From: Monomorium pharaonis
Lineage: Eukaryota; Arthropoda; Insecta; Hymenoptera; Formicidae
Direction of reading: 5' to 3'
NCBI RefSeq assembly: GCF_013373865.1
Contig: NC_050470.1
Coordinates: 25,326,856 to 25,390,855, forward strand
DNA length: 64,000 bases
Below the pieces are notes generated by a model. That model ran no database searches, was not told the DNA's origin, and saw only the letters and a list, made by a program, of their open reading frames with translations. This document shows, one piece after another, positions 9,690 through 23,068 of the stretch (position 1 is its first letter; each line of letters begins with the position of its first letter). A program made the translations under genes and the position numbers.

Positions 9690-10762
9690 GTATATTATTA
9701 TATGTATTAAAAAGTTTTATCTTGGAAGAATATTAATGATTTGAGGTCTACAATTGAGATATAAAGTTTTATGACTAATTGTATAAGCGTGCTGACGATA
9801 TAATAGTACTTAGAGATTATTTCGTCCTTCCGAGAGATCGGTCACGTCGCTCCGAGCACGTGCGAAATATCGAATATAAAAAGCTGCTCGATTACCGCGT
9901 GATGTGGTCCCGTGAAACTGTTGTGCCATTTTTTCTAAGTTTTATGCCATTTTTTGTTTCATTAGTTTTGATGCACTCGAGCACATAAAACGAAAAGATC
10001 AAGAGATAGGACGATTTGCACGTTTTCTTTTTTTTCTGAGTTATGTTTCGTTTCTTTTGTCGGCGTGCGAGCGCATCCGAACATTATTATTTATTATCGC
10101 GATTTGATCGAAACTTATTTATATTAATTACAGTCCTTTGTAGTTTTGATGGAAAGAAAGAAAGGGGAAAAAACTAAAATAAAAAGAGAAATGAACGCGG
10201 GGCTTCATTAAAATATCGAATCAAATGACGTGTTTTCGAAAACAGGCATTTCAAGCACAATCGACGTGAATTTGGAAAATGAAATTTTCTCAATGGTTGT
10301 CACGCTGGCGATGCACCAAAGTGCCATTCGCGAAAGCGCCACGTGCGCGCCGCGTCGGGTGGAATCTCATTCGCGCGCTCGCACGCGTTAACACGCGAAT
10401 TGTATGTACATAGTTTAGCGCTTAACGGCTAGCGAGTAAATACGCACAATACGAGTATTATAATTTGCCTACATTGGGCAACTGGACCGATAAGAGCAGA
10501 AAAGAAGAGATCTCGGCTTCGCACGTCGCATTATCATTTTCTATATTTTGCGCATTTCGCAAATCCACCATAAGTTTCTTGAACAAACTAGTCATTGTAT
10601 TATATGCAGAGGAACAAAAGACTCGTTATGATTATTGAAAAAAATATAGAGAGAGGTATAGCTGTTAAGAGTGAGCCATCGTTGTATACTTTTACTTTTT
10701 ATCGTGCGTGTAATTAGCAGCATGGCTCAGGCGAGTACCACTATTCCTAGTTCTGTAAAGGA

Positions 10763-10768
10763 AATAAA
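10763..10768 (+). terminator. Candidate distal polyadenylation signal
   Basis: AATAAA within GGAAATAAACTC, with another AATAAA about 60 bases on, near 10822. It follows about 1.67 kb of AU-rich sequence after the stop codon. The proximal AATAAA at 9333 could give a shorter isoform, so alternative polyadenylation is possible. Confidence 0.35.
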
Positions 10769-10790
10769 CTCTACTACTACGAAATACAGA

Positions 10791-13700
10791 TATTGCTTAT
10801 GTATAGAGATATTTTATACGAAATAAATTACGTGAATTTTAAATTTTTTAATTCCTCTCTCTCCTTTTGTGAATTTTATCTTTTTTCCCTCTATGTCCCT
10901 AAAATATATTACTATCTTTACCTCGTCCGCTTTCCTCTACACATGTTTTCCCTAACATAATTATTTAGTGTTCCTTTTTTTCAGCATTCTCATGAAAAAT
11001 TTGTTTTATTTATTTATTAAATCGAATATGTATTATATAAGACATTTTTATGAAGTTACGTAACTGCCGAATTTTGATTATTGGTCATTTACATTGTATA
11101 CATTTAGATCGTATGTATAAACAGACGAAGTTCATTGCCACGTAATGTTATTTCAGGGACTCGCATAAATCAAACGTTTTATCTTTTGACAAACAACGTG
11201 CGCGTAAGCTTAATCTTTTCGGGTAACAAATCGGACACCGGTCGTTCACTTGTCGGAAGTTTCGGGGAGGGGCTCATCGATAAAAGCAATCGTTAATGTA
11301 TGACTAGTCGGACATTTCGCACGTGTATACGCGCGGATGTAATAACGCACAAAAGTGGCAGAAAAGAATACGCGGCCATGGCAAACAGATCTATTGGCAG
11401 TATCGACAAGTCGCGATATTTATATCGCATTCATCGACACACTCCCGCAATCGTGCTTATTGTCGTTTGCGCAATTGCGTGCCGCCGAGAACGATTGTTC
11501 GCGATTGTAAAAAGAATCCTTTCCGCGCGGTTCCTTTGCGCGCGCGCTTTACGTCTTCCGAGTGCCGCCGTTTATTCATTGTTGCAGCTCCGTTGGGTGG
11601 TCCCGATCAATCATGCGACGAATAGGGAATTCCAGATCCTTTCATCGATTTATCGAAGCAAGATTTATCAATCTCCCAGATCGCTGAGCGTTTATACGAA
11701 ATGCCACTTGAATCGGCGTTGAGAATAACTGAATGGGAACTATCACAAATATTTTATAAGGTGGAAAAAAGTAAATTGAAAGAGAACATTTATTACGTTT
11801 TATTTATTAATTCTCTCTTTAAAGCCATGAATAATCCGAGCTAAGATACATCCGTGCGACAACTGTACCTTTTCATAGTAGTGAACGTATGATGTCCAGA
11901 GCGAAGTTAATCCGCGTTGCTTCGCAATCCGAGCGGCATTCAACGCGTCTGTTAGTCGCGTCTTCCGGTTATGGCAGAGCTCTCCTTCGGCGTTCATCTC
12001 ACGAGGGGCTAATCGGCACGCGCTTTAGCTCGCGTCAGCGTGAATACGCGCGGATTATCCGGCAGGTTATCCAATTTCTTCGCACAATGAATAATCGAGA
12101 GACCGTTTCGCGTCGCAACCGCGAGAGTATCTTTCTCCGCCGCGTCGTGTTGCGCCGTTCATTCATACACGCACGGGGCGTGTAACACCAGCACAAAGCT
12201 CTTTTAGTGGAGCAAACAACATATGGCGAGCAAACACGCGCGATGGAGAAGCGCGCTCAATTCATTTCGCCCGGGCGAAACGGGCTACCTGCCCCGCGTA
12301 TTAAATCCCACGCGCCTCTAACATACGCGCCGCCGATTCAATTGGCCGTCGTGGCACCAATCGAGCTTTTTGTTCGGCCGACTCGCCCATATGGGTGCCC
12401 GAGATCGTGCCGCGATCTCGTTTGCCCTCCTGACATTGTCGCGTTGGTAATATATGGGTCGACCTGCAAGCCAAACACGCGTTTAATCGACATTTCAACG
12501 ATGCATCGACACATACGAGAGTAACACGTTTTATTTAATTAGAATTTAATTATAATTTAAATATCGTTTAAAATCGTACGCGACGGCTTATTAAAATGAT
12601 TTACTTCTTCTTCCATCGTGTCTTTAATCGCAGTAATCTGGATATTTAAAAGAAGATTAACGATGAATTATAGTCGTAATAATGGGATGCGAAACTCGTG
12701 CTGTACTTGAAACTCGTGGATATTCAAATCTAAACGATTTACACTTGTGATCTCGTCTTGTGACTCGTAGTTAGTCATCGTTATGACTATAATTATGTAT
12801 GACGGCCCATTGAACGGCGTCCTTTCGCTCGGCACGACAGGTGCACGCGCCATTTTCGAGTACCGGCCCTCGCAGACCGCACTGTGTATACACACGCACA
12901 CAAGAAACGCGCGCGCAAGCAAGAAAGTGTGGAAGCAAACGCTACCTTGGCCGCTACGCTTTTATGGCGACCGGTCCGATCGAACAGGTGCGTCGGAACG
13001 GATATACATACATGAAACGCCAGGGTAAAAGGTCCTATTATTCGTTTGTATACGGCATCGAGGCTTTGCACTATGCAAAGACTTTTGCGAGAGAAAAGCG
13101 GCCGCGCGACGACAAAAGATCGCAATGTCGTACGGGCCGCGCCAAGAATGGGACGTCAGCTACGAGATTTTCGGCCACAAAGCGAAGGGGGTCGAGGCCG
13201 GCCGTCGTCGACAAAAACTACCCGTCGCCTCGTAAGAGCTACAGATTGACGGCTTCGGTCACTTGAAATTATTGTAGTTAATAATAAAATGTATCGGTTC
13301 AGGTGTCAAAGAATTTTCAGACATTGCCCAGACTTTATTTCTACGCGAAGTGGAAATGTCATGATTTCATTAATTTAATTTGCGAAGATATACACGGAGG
13401 AACTAAAAATTCTACGAAATTTCGCATCTGACGTACTCAATAAATACGCTGTTGTTATTATTCCTATTATATGTATATAATTATTTATTATTTAAATGCA
13501 CAGCATCCAATCGAAATATTTTTGCACGGAATAACAATCTCACGATCTTTGACACGATCGCTGTAGAACCAAGTTGACCCCGTATAAAACTGATCGTTCC
13601 TTCAGGATGTACAGCACACCTGACCAAGGAGCGCGAGAGTCTTTCATCGCTTCCCGGAAGACTCTCGTCTTCTTGCAACCCTTTACTCCGTGGTGGTACG

Positions 13701-14559
13701 TGTCCCATTGTGTCAGCTTCGATCGCCACTGCCGGTTACACCAGGTGTGTTAGTGCTCGTGCGTTTCTTCTTCGAGAAGCGTGATCGTCGATGATGCGGC
13801 GATCCGTGCACGAATTATATAGTCGTCGCCCTTATGAAATTCTTAGTCGGCTGGAAAGATCTCCAGCCGAATAAGTATTGAACGATCGGAATATAACATA
13901 AAGCTCTCATAGTTAATTATTGTATTGCTACATTATATTATGTAATTAATATTAATGTGTTAAATTATTAATGTGCTATGTACATTTTTTTTTAATTTAC
14001 CGAATTGTTATTATGTTTAATTTGTGGGAGGATAGCGAGAGAAATAATTTGCACAGTCATCATTTAATTATCAATTTGTTTCGTGTTCGTGACTACTTCA
14101 AAGATGGCATTCGATAACAGTCGATTCAAAAAAGGAGACAAATTGAAAAACGTGAAAGATAAATAATGAGCTGAAAGAAGCAACTGACAATGAGTGTGTA
14201 TTGCTTTAGTATTGATTCGAATTGTAACCTCGATACAAAGGCTATTCGTTACTTTTTTTTTATTCCTCAACTGATCTAAATGCGATGCGGGTCAATAGTT
14301 CTTTGAGAAATTCTTGATCACATTGATTCATTTCGTGGCACCGATACCTATCATCATTTTTAGATCAATTCTTCAATTTTTTAATAGTAATAATAGTAAT
14401 AATTAAAGTATTAGAAATTCAAAATTTGTACAATCTATTTTTAATTATATTATTTGAACGTTGAATATAAATTACTTATAAATACCCCGCAGTTTATTCT
14501 TTACTTTCATGCATATACTTTTTTCTCTTTTAATTATCGGGAAAGCCAAAGAACATATA
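10791..14559. other. Non-coding, alternating CpG-rich and AT-rich blocks
   Basis: CpG-rich blocks lie at about 11160-12520 and 12780-13260. The rest is AT-rich, especially 10830-11100 and 13880-14560. Open frames in the CpG-rich blocks overlap on both strands and resemble no protein family. A stable short hairpin at 13842-13875 is listed separately. A CTACCTG heptamer lies at 12285-12291. Confidence 0.55.
13842..13875. repeat. Short stable hairpin
   Basis: CTTAGTCGGCTGGA (13842-13855) pairs with TCCAGCCGAATAAG (13862-13875) at 13 of 14 positions, around a 6-nt loop AAGATC. It is too short for a canonical miRNA precursor. It could be a structured element in a transcript or a symmetrical protein site. 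Confidence 0.75.
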
Positions 14560-15200
14560 ATCGTGTGAAATCTCACGCCGGCGTGGCGGGCCATTTAGGA
14601 TCTAAAATACCCGAGTCACTGTACGAGTAACGAATGGGCCTTATATTTCAGTAGCGGTGATCAAAAGCGGCGCGAGGCATCGGGCCAATATACCGGCAGA
14701 ATGGCTCATTAGTCCGTGGAGGACCTTTAAGGCCACGGACAAAACAATCTCTGCTTCGTGGCAGCAGCAACCTGTTACCTGGGCCTTATTTCAGGTCTTA
14801 AGGTAGCGTGCGCAACATATGGCTCGCGGGCGAGCTCTGGCAGATTTCACCTGCCATTCCGCGGGCTTCTAGGGCCCGGTTTGGCAATTTCCTCACCAAA
14901 CTGCAGCGCGCGCGTGTCCAGATACTTTTTAGTTCGTAGGCTGTTAAGAAGGTTACGAAGAGACTTAAATCAGCCTCCGCGGTCCCCTGTACCTTGTATC
15001 TAAATTGACTGGGGTATGAATTTACTCGCGCGTAAGAATCGCCGTTATCGCACTCTTCACGCCGGCCTTAATGATCCCTTAACGGTCGTTTCGGGGCCTG
15101 AGCTGCGAGATGTTATCGCAACGCCTCACGAAGGGGGTCTGTGGCGGGAGAATTCGTGAGACTCCGTGAGAATGGGCCATCGATTTGAATTAAGCTACGT
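14560..15200. other. GC-rich non-coding block, candidate enhancer
   Basis: A sharply bounded GC-richer block between AT-rich flanks. It is dense in short mirrored motifs, for example GTCCGTGGAGGACC and GGCCACGGAC around 14712-14740, and in repeated GGGCC and CCTTAA cores. No frame is convincing. This composition is typical of candidate regulatory modules in insect gene deserts; the call is inference. Confidence 0.35.
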
Positions 15201-18200
15201 GTTGTTGATTCCTCTTGCAGATCTCATCAATTTCAACACTCTGGACTTGAAATTATTCTTATGTTGATAGACCGTAACGTGTGATCTTCGCGTTTCTTTT
15301 AAACCGCTTCTGCTTGCTTTATTTAATTTCACTTCGTTGAATTTAGACATATACGCCATAATTGGTCGTTTCTTAATTTTCTAAATAAGAGAATTCTCGG
15401 TAATAAAACTTTCAATCATACAAAAGATATCTATCTCTTGGAATGCGCGTTATACACGCGACGAATGATAAAGTGCAACACTTGTCTCGGTCATGTGTTA
15501 CACGACGATTTCGTGTAACGAAGAATGCGAAACGGATACGTTTCCAGATCGCTTTCTAGAAAAATACCACTCGTTTCACGTCTTTCCACCTCCTTGCTAA
15601 TCTTAACACGATCTTTAGATGCATATCTTCAAAATAGTCTTGAGTCTTACAAGAAATTGTGTTAATGTAATACAAAGTGTTTGTATAGAAAGAATGAAAA
15701 ATTAATAAACAAATAAAATTGTAAAAAAAAAAAGAATGCGAGATCAGACAGGATGTGACCCTCTCGTCCCAATGGTCACCAGTTCGTTATTATGCTAACC
15801 AGTCATCAGCTGGAAATCAGCAAACTCGACCGATTCGCCGCGCGTTATTATCCAAGGTGTGGCACTGCTGACACCCATTGGTGGGTGGTCCACCGTTCGC
15901 AAACCGCTATGTGTAAACCTCGATTCGGTTGACGATCATCTTGATCCTCCATTATCATGTCAGAGGCGAGAAACCGGCGAAATCGGGGATAATGGCATTT
16001 CGGCTTTTTAGGAGAATTATAATTGAAGATAATCACGAAAATATAGAAGGGGAAAGGTGCACGGAACAAATTTTTTACTTAATTTTTTGTCATGATAGAA
16101 ACTGAAAAAATAATTTTGTCTCACATATCTATTTGTTTTATTGTGTGGGTTTTAATGCCACGTTAAATAATCTATCGGTTTTCATATATTTAATGACTTT
16201 ATATGTGTTCTCATAATAAGTAAAAAAGAACGGTCGGGTATTTTTGAAAATGTCGCGCGGTTGCCACCTGTCGCTCTAGGTAGTTACAAAAAAGCGTTAC
16301 GGAAATATGGGGTGCGTCTTGAAAGGGTGAAATCTGCTACCTGTCACTACGAGAGCCAGCCAGGTGAGGAAATGGTTGTTCACCGCCCGATCTCTCTCAG
16401 AGAAAACTAGCAATTTCTAGGAATTAATCAGTGTCGGAATTAATTACTTTCTCGGGTCTGTGTGACGCCGCTCGTTCTAAACTGATGAATACGCCGGCAT
16501 TAGTATACGGGATGACATACATGTGTCGTTAAAATCCCGTTCTAGCTTGTAGAGAGAAAGAGAAAGAACACATATATATCCTCTGCATTCCTTACATCTT
16601 CCCACCATTCTCAATTACAGATACTCATCGCGAAACGTAATTATTTATACACGAAAACAAAATCACTTTTTAATTTATTATAAATACGTAATCGCAAAAA
16701 ACAAAAATTTAATTATAGTAGATAGTAGGTAAAAATGTGGAATAAAATAGATTTTTCTCTTTTTTTTTTCTTCGAAATAATGAAATATCCATTTTTATAG
16801 AAAAAAAAAATGTGTTTTTTAATTGTAAATTAGAACAAGAGTAGTTTTTCTGTTCATAAATAGCTTTTTTCTTTCGTTCATCAAATCATTCAGGAATAAT
16901 AAAGCAAGCACAATGATACAACGACCGAGTATAGCGGGGCCGATCGGTTCAGTCCAAGGGTTTAAGGTCGGCGAGTGCGCGCCACCTTGCAACCTGCTCA
17001 CGTAAGCAGCGACGCATAATGATCCACGCGAGCGTAATCGAAGATTTGGCTTTTAATTATCTGTACAGATCGTGTCTGACCGTTACCGGTCGGCGTTTCG
17101 AGTCTTAACGAGCCGGCGTCACTGCTCGGGGGAGACATAGCTGGCATACTGTGAGGCCGGTGGTCTCGGCCGATACCACACGAGGACTCCCATCGAGAGA
17201 GAGTCCAACGGCCTGCCCTTCATCCCCCCCTCCCCTCCGCCCCCTACCAGTGATGGTAATTAAAGCGAGTCACGGTGATCGTTCGTGGCTGATCTTGTCA
17301 TCGATCGCGCGCGCCAGTCCTATCCATTTCTTCCTGGACGAACGCGCCCTTTTCACCTCGCCCGCCGTTTCCTGGCCGGCAATTAAGATAATTCTTTCGT
17401 AATCGCCATGCGATATCTGCCGGCGATCGCGGGTCGCAGGAAGTGGGCACGCTTGTATGCCCGATGCAACTCGTTTGAGCGCGACCTTGGGTGCGATGCC
17501 ACCGCGAAGGATTTTGCACCTGCGATTCGCTGCCGGTAGTGAGGTGCGAAAGGCGACGCGAATGTCGATGTCGACAGCAAGACCGTTAATTGCGCACCGC
17601 GGTTAATATCTACAATCAGTATAATACGTCGTTGATTAGAGTATAATCTCTCTCCGTTGCGGTTGTCGTAAGCGTTCGGTGAGTACAAGGTGGATTCCGG
17701 TAATAATAGGGAAATCGCAGATTGACTTTACCTGTAACGCACTTTCCTTAGTTTCTTTCTATTTTGCGTTTCTTTATCTTAACGCAAATGTTAACGCGGT
17801 TCAAGCAATATTAAGATCAACTTTATGATAGAGAGCTTTATTAAGTGTATTGCATTTAATTACATCTGGTGGACAATGCCGTGACGAACGTGAGAAGAAT
17901 TGAGATAATGAGAATTCCCGGGGCTGCGACCATCGATCAACTCGTAGCTGCTAATTGCCGATCGAATAATGATCGCCCGTGCATACGTAAATACAGCGTT
18001 ATACCAGGGCGCGGTATAATTCTCGTACGTCGATAATTTATGGTAGATTGATACCGCGGGGATACTTTATTATGAACAATTTTTTTGCGGCGCAGATAAT
18101 AACGATACGGGATATCGCCGTTACTGGCTGTGTACTTGTGGTGTATTTAGGCGAGTTAACCGGATCGAACTCAATCCGATCGAATCGACCGCACTATCGA

Positions 18201-20689
18201 TTTTATCTTTGCAATCGAGAAATTGTTTCCTGTGCGTAATGTTTAATTAAGAATTGCGTATAATTATTGAATAGGAATTAATGTTCCGGTGTTATTAAAT
18301 ATATTCAAACATTGAGAAATTGTTTCGCACAATATGCAATTAAAGAATCTTGCGTAATGATTTATGCTTGGAAAATCTGTGTCAGGATCTTTCAACTTTA
18401 ATTAATCCCGAGAATATACGTTACTAGAGTATGTTGAACTCTGTGCGAATGACTATGGAAAATGTCCCGTGCGCACAAATGAATGAAGCCCCTCCGCACG
18501 AGATAATTACTATGCACGAGTGCGATATGTTCGCGCTGACACCTGTTGCAGGTTGCGTGACACGAATGCAATATTTTGCGGGTAAAGCTTCTCAACGTAA
18601 GTGCTCCAAGTAGGTTGATTTAGAGCAAGAAAAGAAGTAAAAAAAGAAACATCTTGCGGTGCAACGAGAATTGTGAATTAACGAGATCTGTTTACCACAA
18701 ATACATAAGTTACTTGTAATGTGTCAATTTCGCATTTGCTCCACGCTTTCGTGGAGCTGAAAAATTTTAACGTTTTATTTCGTGATGCAAAATCTTGCAT
18801 ATTTTGCACTTGTAGACTACGCTCATAGCTTTAACATCAATTAATTGAGACGAAGAAATGGTTACAATTAATTTAACTATAATTACAATTATTTTTGGTA
18901 TCAATTATATATTTGTAGTTGTTTCAACTATGCAAATTACTTCTGCTATTATTACATAAATAGTAAAAAATACTTTAAATTTAGAATATTAGAAAAATAG
19001 TTATATTCACTATAATTGCAGCGATTGCATTTACTACATAAAGTGTTTATTATATTTTTACTATATTTTAATATTTTATTACAACAATATTTAAAACTGT
19101 CATAATTTATAGTAAAATTTTTTTATAAATAGTAGAAGTACAAACATAATATTATTATTATCAACATAATAGTAATAACTATAAAAATGGAACTCCTAAC
19201 CATAATAATTTTACCATGCAATTCTAGTTAGAAATATCAATTACTTTTCTCTTAGTGTAAGGATCTTCTGTTTTCTTTCACATTAAATATTTATGTTATG
19301 TATGGTTAAATGTCACGAAATTAATCAGACTTGTCTATTTATAAAAATATATTATTTCTTATAATTATAGAGACAGAATTTACAGATATCCTTCATAAAT
19401 TACATGTTAAACACATTTTTTACTGATAATGACAGTTTCGTGAATTATAACCGGTAATGCTCGTCCTTCCCTCACGAGCGTGCTCTCTCTCTCTCAGTCT
19501 CTTTTTCTTCATGAGTCTTTTCATGGTCACTATAGGATGAAGGAACGACGTGCGATTGGTGCACCACTACTTTTTCGATCTCCGTTGTGTGGACGCACTT
19601 GCATGCGTGCGTGAAACGCGCGTCCGCACGCGCGCATCGTGTACAAAGGAGACGCCCAAGTGGGTTAATACTGACAATTACGTGCTTCATGCGTCCGCCC
19701 ATACGAGCAAATTCCGTTTAATGCCGTTAACCGCCAAACCCGCTTCATTTTTTATTCCGCCCCGTGCGAAAAAATCGTGCTCTTATCTCATAGCACGGTA
19801 CGCATAATCGCTGCAAGCTCTGTCAAGATGAAGAGAGATTGAAAAATACTTGTACGAGTCATCGTAAACACTTTTCAGTACATGTACATGCACATGCACA
19901 GTTTTATACGGATACGATTTCTCTTATAATTTACAGAATGCAATACTTGACTGATTAGTCTAGTCTGTTTAGATAATGAGACGAGATTGCTTTGAATACA
20001 TGTTCTATTTTTGCTGGAAGACAAAAATTCAGTGTTCTGTATGCTCTATTCATATAATTATCTGTAGACTCAATCTGACAGAAGTATCAATGACGCTTTC
20101 GTTCTGTTCGATAAATTTATCTCCAACACATATAGAAGATAGAAAGCACGAAAGGCGATAATCATATTACTGATTCATTACCGAGCTGAGACAAGATGTT
20201 CCACGTTCAGGAAGTGTCCATTATTAGCGAGCTTTGACTAATCGCAAACTAATTTAATCAAACTCTTAGATGTGTGACGAATCGCTTTAGACGCGAAAAG
20301 GACATACATCAGTGGTTCTCAAGTTAACAATTTTTTAACTCTTTTACCTGCAACATTTCTATGTAGCAAGTTATGCTCTAATAACTTGTGTGCCACTAGT
20401 CAGGTATATGGAATTTAAGTACAATTTCATCATATCTGCTTCATCACAGCTAAACAACAATTAATATTAACTATAGGAATTTATATTTTTCCATGTTATT
20501 GTAAATTAATTTTTCTAGCAAATTCCGCGTTATTTCTAATTTCTTTCATTACTTTTTTTAAATTGATTAGTTATGAAATAATCAAACTTTGAGATTGTGA
20601 TACAAAACGATGCCCATGTAAACAAGAAATCGCCTTTCAAAAAAATCTGTGTTCTAAACAGAAAAGATAAGTAACGTAACAAATACGGA
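15201..20689. other. Non-coding, mostly AT-rich with several GC-richer blocks
   Basis: GC-richer blocks lie at about 15740-16060, 16900-17720 and 19440-19800; the rest is AT-rich, extremely so at 18840-19420. The block at 15850-15900 holds several GGTG/CACC inverted pairs. A C-rich strand at 17224-17245 could form a quadruplex on the minus strand. A CTACCTG heptamer lies at 16337-16343. No gene seen. Confidence 0.55.
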
Positions 20690-22361
20690 AAGTAGTAATG
20701 AAATTGAAAATTTGCAAGAGGATCGGTTACGACAGTACGCGCGTATTTTCGCGCTCGATAAGCGCCGCGCTGTTACGAGATCGCCGCTCGCTGATTTATA
20801 GAAGACCGGCTTATTGTGCGTGGCCATGGACGTCCCACTTATCTGCTCGCGTCGTAGCCGTCTCTGAAAAGTCGCGAAATGAGGCGCCTTGCGAGCGTAT
20901 CTAGCGAGCGAGTATGGGCGACAGCACACGCCCGGTCGCGCGCGAGAGAGCTCGCCGAGAATTATGACGGTCGGACATTTATTCACGTCGTCGATCGGCG
21001 CCTCGGCGACCTGTCCGTGGGTCCGTAATGATTCATTGACCTGACAGGGCCGCTAATGCTGCACCCACGTATCACCGCTACCGTTTTCCATGGAGGGACG
21101 CTCGCGAGAGAACGGATTAACCACCGCCGCCGCCCTGATATAACAACCGCGCGCGGAATCGTGGGAGACGCACAATGCATCCGGCGATTGCATTACGCTC
21201 GTTGTCGGTCGGATTCTTGTTACCCGACGATTGTAGGCGATGCGACACGGCTCCACGAATTGCAGAAGCGAGCCTTTGTAAATTTCGTATACGCGAACAG
21301 GTTTTGCTGATCTATCACTTTTAAAAACCTTTAAGAACGTTTTACAACATTTTCTGAGTTTCTTATTTTCGATATTATGCCCTGAAATAACTATATATAT
21401 TTTAATATAAAATGTAATAAAAATTTAATTGATGTTAACATTAGGAAATTTTGTATATGTGATCTCTTGTGAGAGAGATTTCTTTTTTATTATAAATTTT
21501 ATAAATTGTATCTCTCGCAATCTGTACGTTGTTATTATTATTAGAATGAGACTGTTCCCGCAATTCGTCAAACTCACGTAATAATAGAGCGCATTATCGT
21601 TCGCGGGAGAGATGATTAGCTCCGATTTGATTCCCCCGGCCGATTTTCAACCGTGCCGTGGAACGCGTTGTTTCTCGGAGCGGCGTGGCACGGAAGTGTC
21701 TAAGCGATTGGTAATCTCCACGGTGCGCGAAATATGGTACGGGCCGTGGAGAGGGCCCAACCTGACCGTAGATCGGACAGGTTGGGTCACGATCGGGCCC
21801 TACGGCGCGATGGAGCATCGCCAGGTTAACCGTCGGCTCTGATAGGTCTACTTAAACCTAAACGCCCCTGGTTATGCAACCGAAGCTTCTAATAAGCTTT
21901 GGCGTGAGTACCTGTCGGAGAGACCCCGCGTGTTTTTTTTTTTTTTTTTTTAGGTGGGATCGATCGTACGAGGCGTATCTAACGTTCCGATGCCGATCAC
22001 GACCGATCGGCAACTATGCCGATTACCAATGTGATATCGACGAAATCGCCTATGCGATTCGCGGTAATAATGCACGTCCGCAAAGAGTTGTAAATTGGCG
22101 GGAAAGATTATAGGATCGTAGATAGTCTTATGTTAGGAATGACGCGTCGATCAAAATTCATCCTCCCACGACTTGGCCCAGAATGCTCGAACACTTTAAT
22201 GAGACTCGTTCGGCAAAGCGGGGGGATTTATTGCTGCCAGCAATCGTAATAGAAATAACGATGGGAGCTAATAGCGCCGACGGGCGTCGCCCGGTGATCT
22301 ACGCGAGCGTAGAGTGTGGAAATGTCAAATTTCCAATCAGCCGCGTGCCGATGCAACGCCG

Positions 22362-22381
22362 CGAAGGAACGCGTTCCTTCG
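22362..22381. promoter_or_regulatory. 20-bp perfect palindrome
   Basis: CGAAGGAACGCGTTCCTTCG equals its own reverse complement. It combines GAA/TTC half-sites with a central ACGCGT (MluI-type core). Perfect symmetry of this length suggests a dimeric protein site, though no factor is assigned. It sits in CpG-rich DNA with no gene. Confidence 0.6.
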
Positions 22382-23034
22382 AGCTAATGATCTCTAAATC
22401 GATTTGACCGCATTACCAAGAATCGTATTTTCTTTCGTATCGATATATCGCTTCCCTTCCATGTTTTCGCGCCAACGTTTCGAGAAAGCTGCTGCACGCT
22501 GGTAAAAGGGTTAAAGCAACAATTCGCCGTTCCGCGTTCGCGCATTTGTAGGGAGTCGCGTGTCTGGCTCGCGGGTGAAATATCTCCGAGCGACCGACAT
22601 ATTTACTTGACAAAGTACATCCACGACTCCATTACGCACCTAACAAAAAGGGCCCTGCGCATTATGTCCGCGCGTTAACCAGCCTGATTGTAATCCCCGA
22701 CAATGCTTTTTCTCGCCGTCCCGAGGTCCCCGTCGCAAAACGAGTCGTTCCACCGGTACTTGAATTCTTTCGTTCCTTTTTTGCGGAGGAGGAGCGCGAG
22801 TGCACGCGGGAGGTGGAGGTCGTGGAGGACGACGACGAAGATAAAGGAGGAGAGGAGGAAGTAAAGGCGGAGGGTACGACCGACAGTGGGACGATATTAA
22901 AAATCACAATGCAGGCATATTAACTTGACCTACTATCGGCGCACCAGGAAGAGCCTGTGGTCGTTTAAAGTTCCGTCTGGGTCCTCCGAAATGAACGCAT
23001 GCACGCACGCACGCACGTTCTCGGTGCGCGCGGC

Positions 23035-23068
23035 CGGTTGCACGCGTGTACGCACACGCGTGCAACCG
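23035..23068. repeat. Strong GC-rich hairpin with 14-bp arms
   Basis: CGGTTGCACGCGTG (23035-23048) and CACGCGTGCAACCG (23055-23068) are perfect inverted copies around the 6-nt loop TACGCA. With a one-base bulge the stem extends by GGC/GCC. It lies just downstream of a GCAC tetranucleotide run at 23001-23016, so it may have grown from simple-repeat turnover. Confidence 0.8.

Larger units (their letters stand above)
9096..10790 (+). other. Probable 3' UTR of the Snail-family gene
   Basis: AU-rich sequence follows the stop codon. Candidate polyadenylation signals AATAAA lie at 9333-9338 and 10763-10768; the second fits a long 3' UTR ending near 10.79 kb. Two Pumilio-type elements lie inside: TGTAAATA at 9512-9519 and TGTACATA at 10405-10412. 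An A17 run occupies 9288-9304, and AT hairpins lie around 9640-9700. The true end cannot be fixed from sequence alone. Confidence 0.5.
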
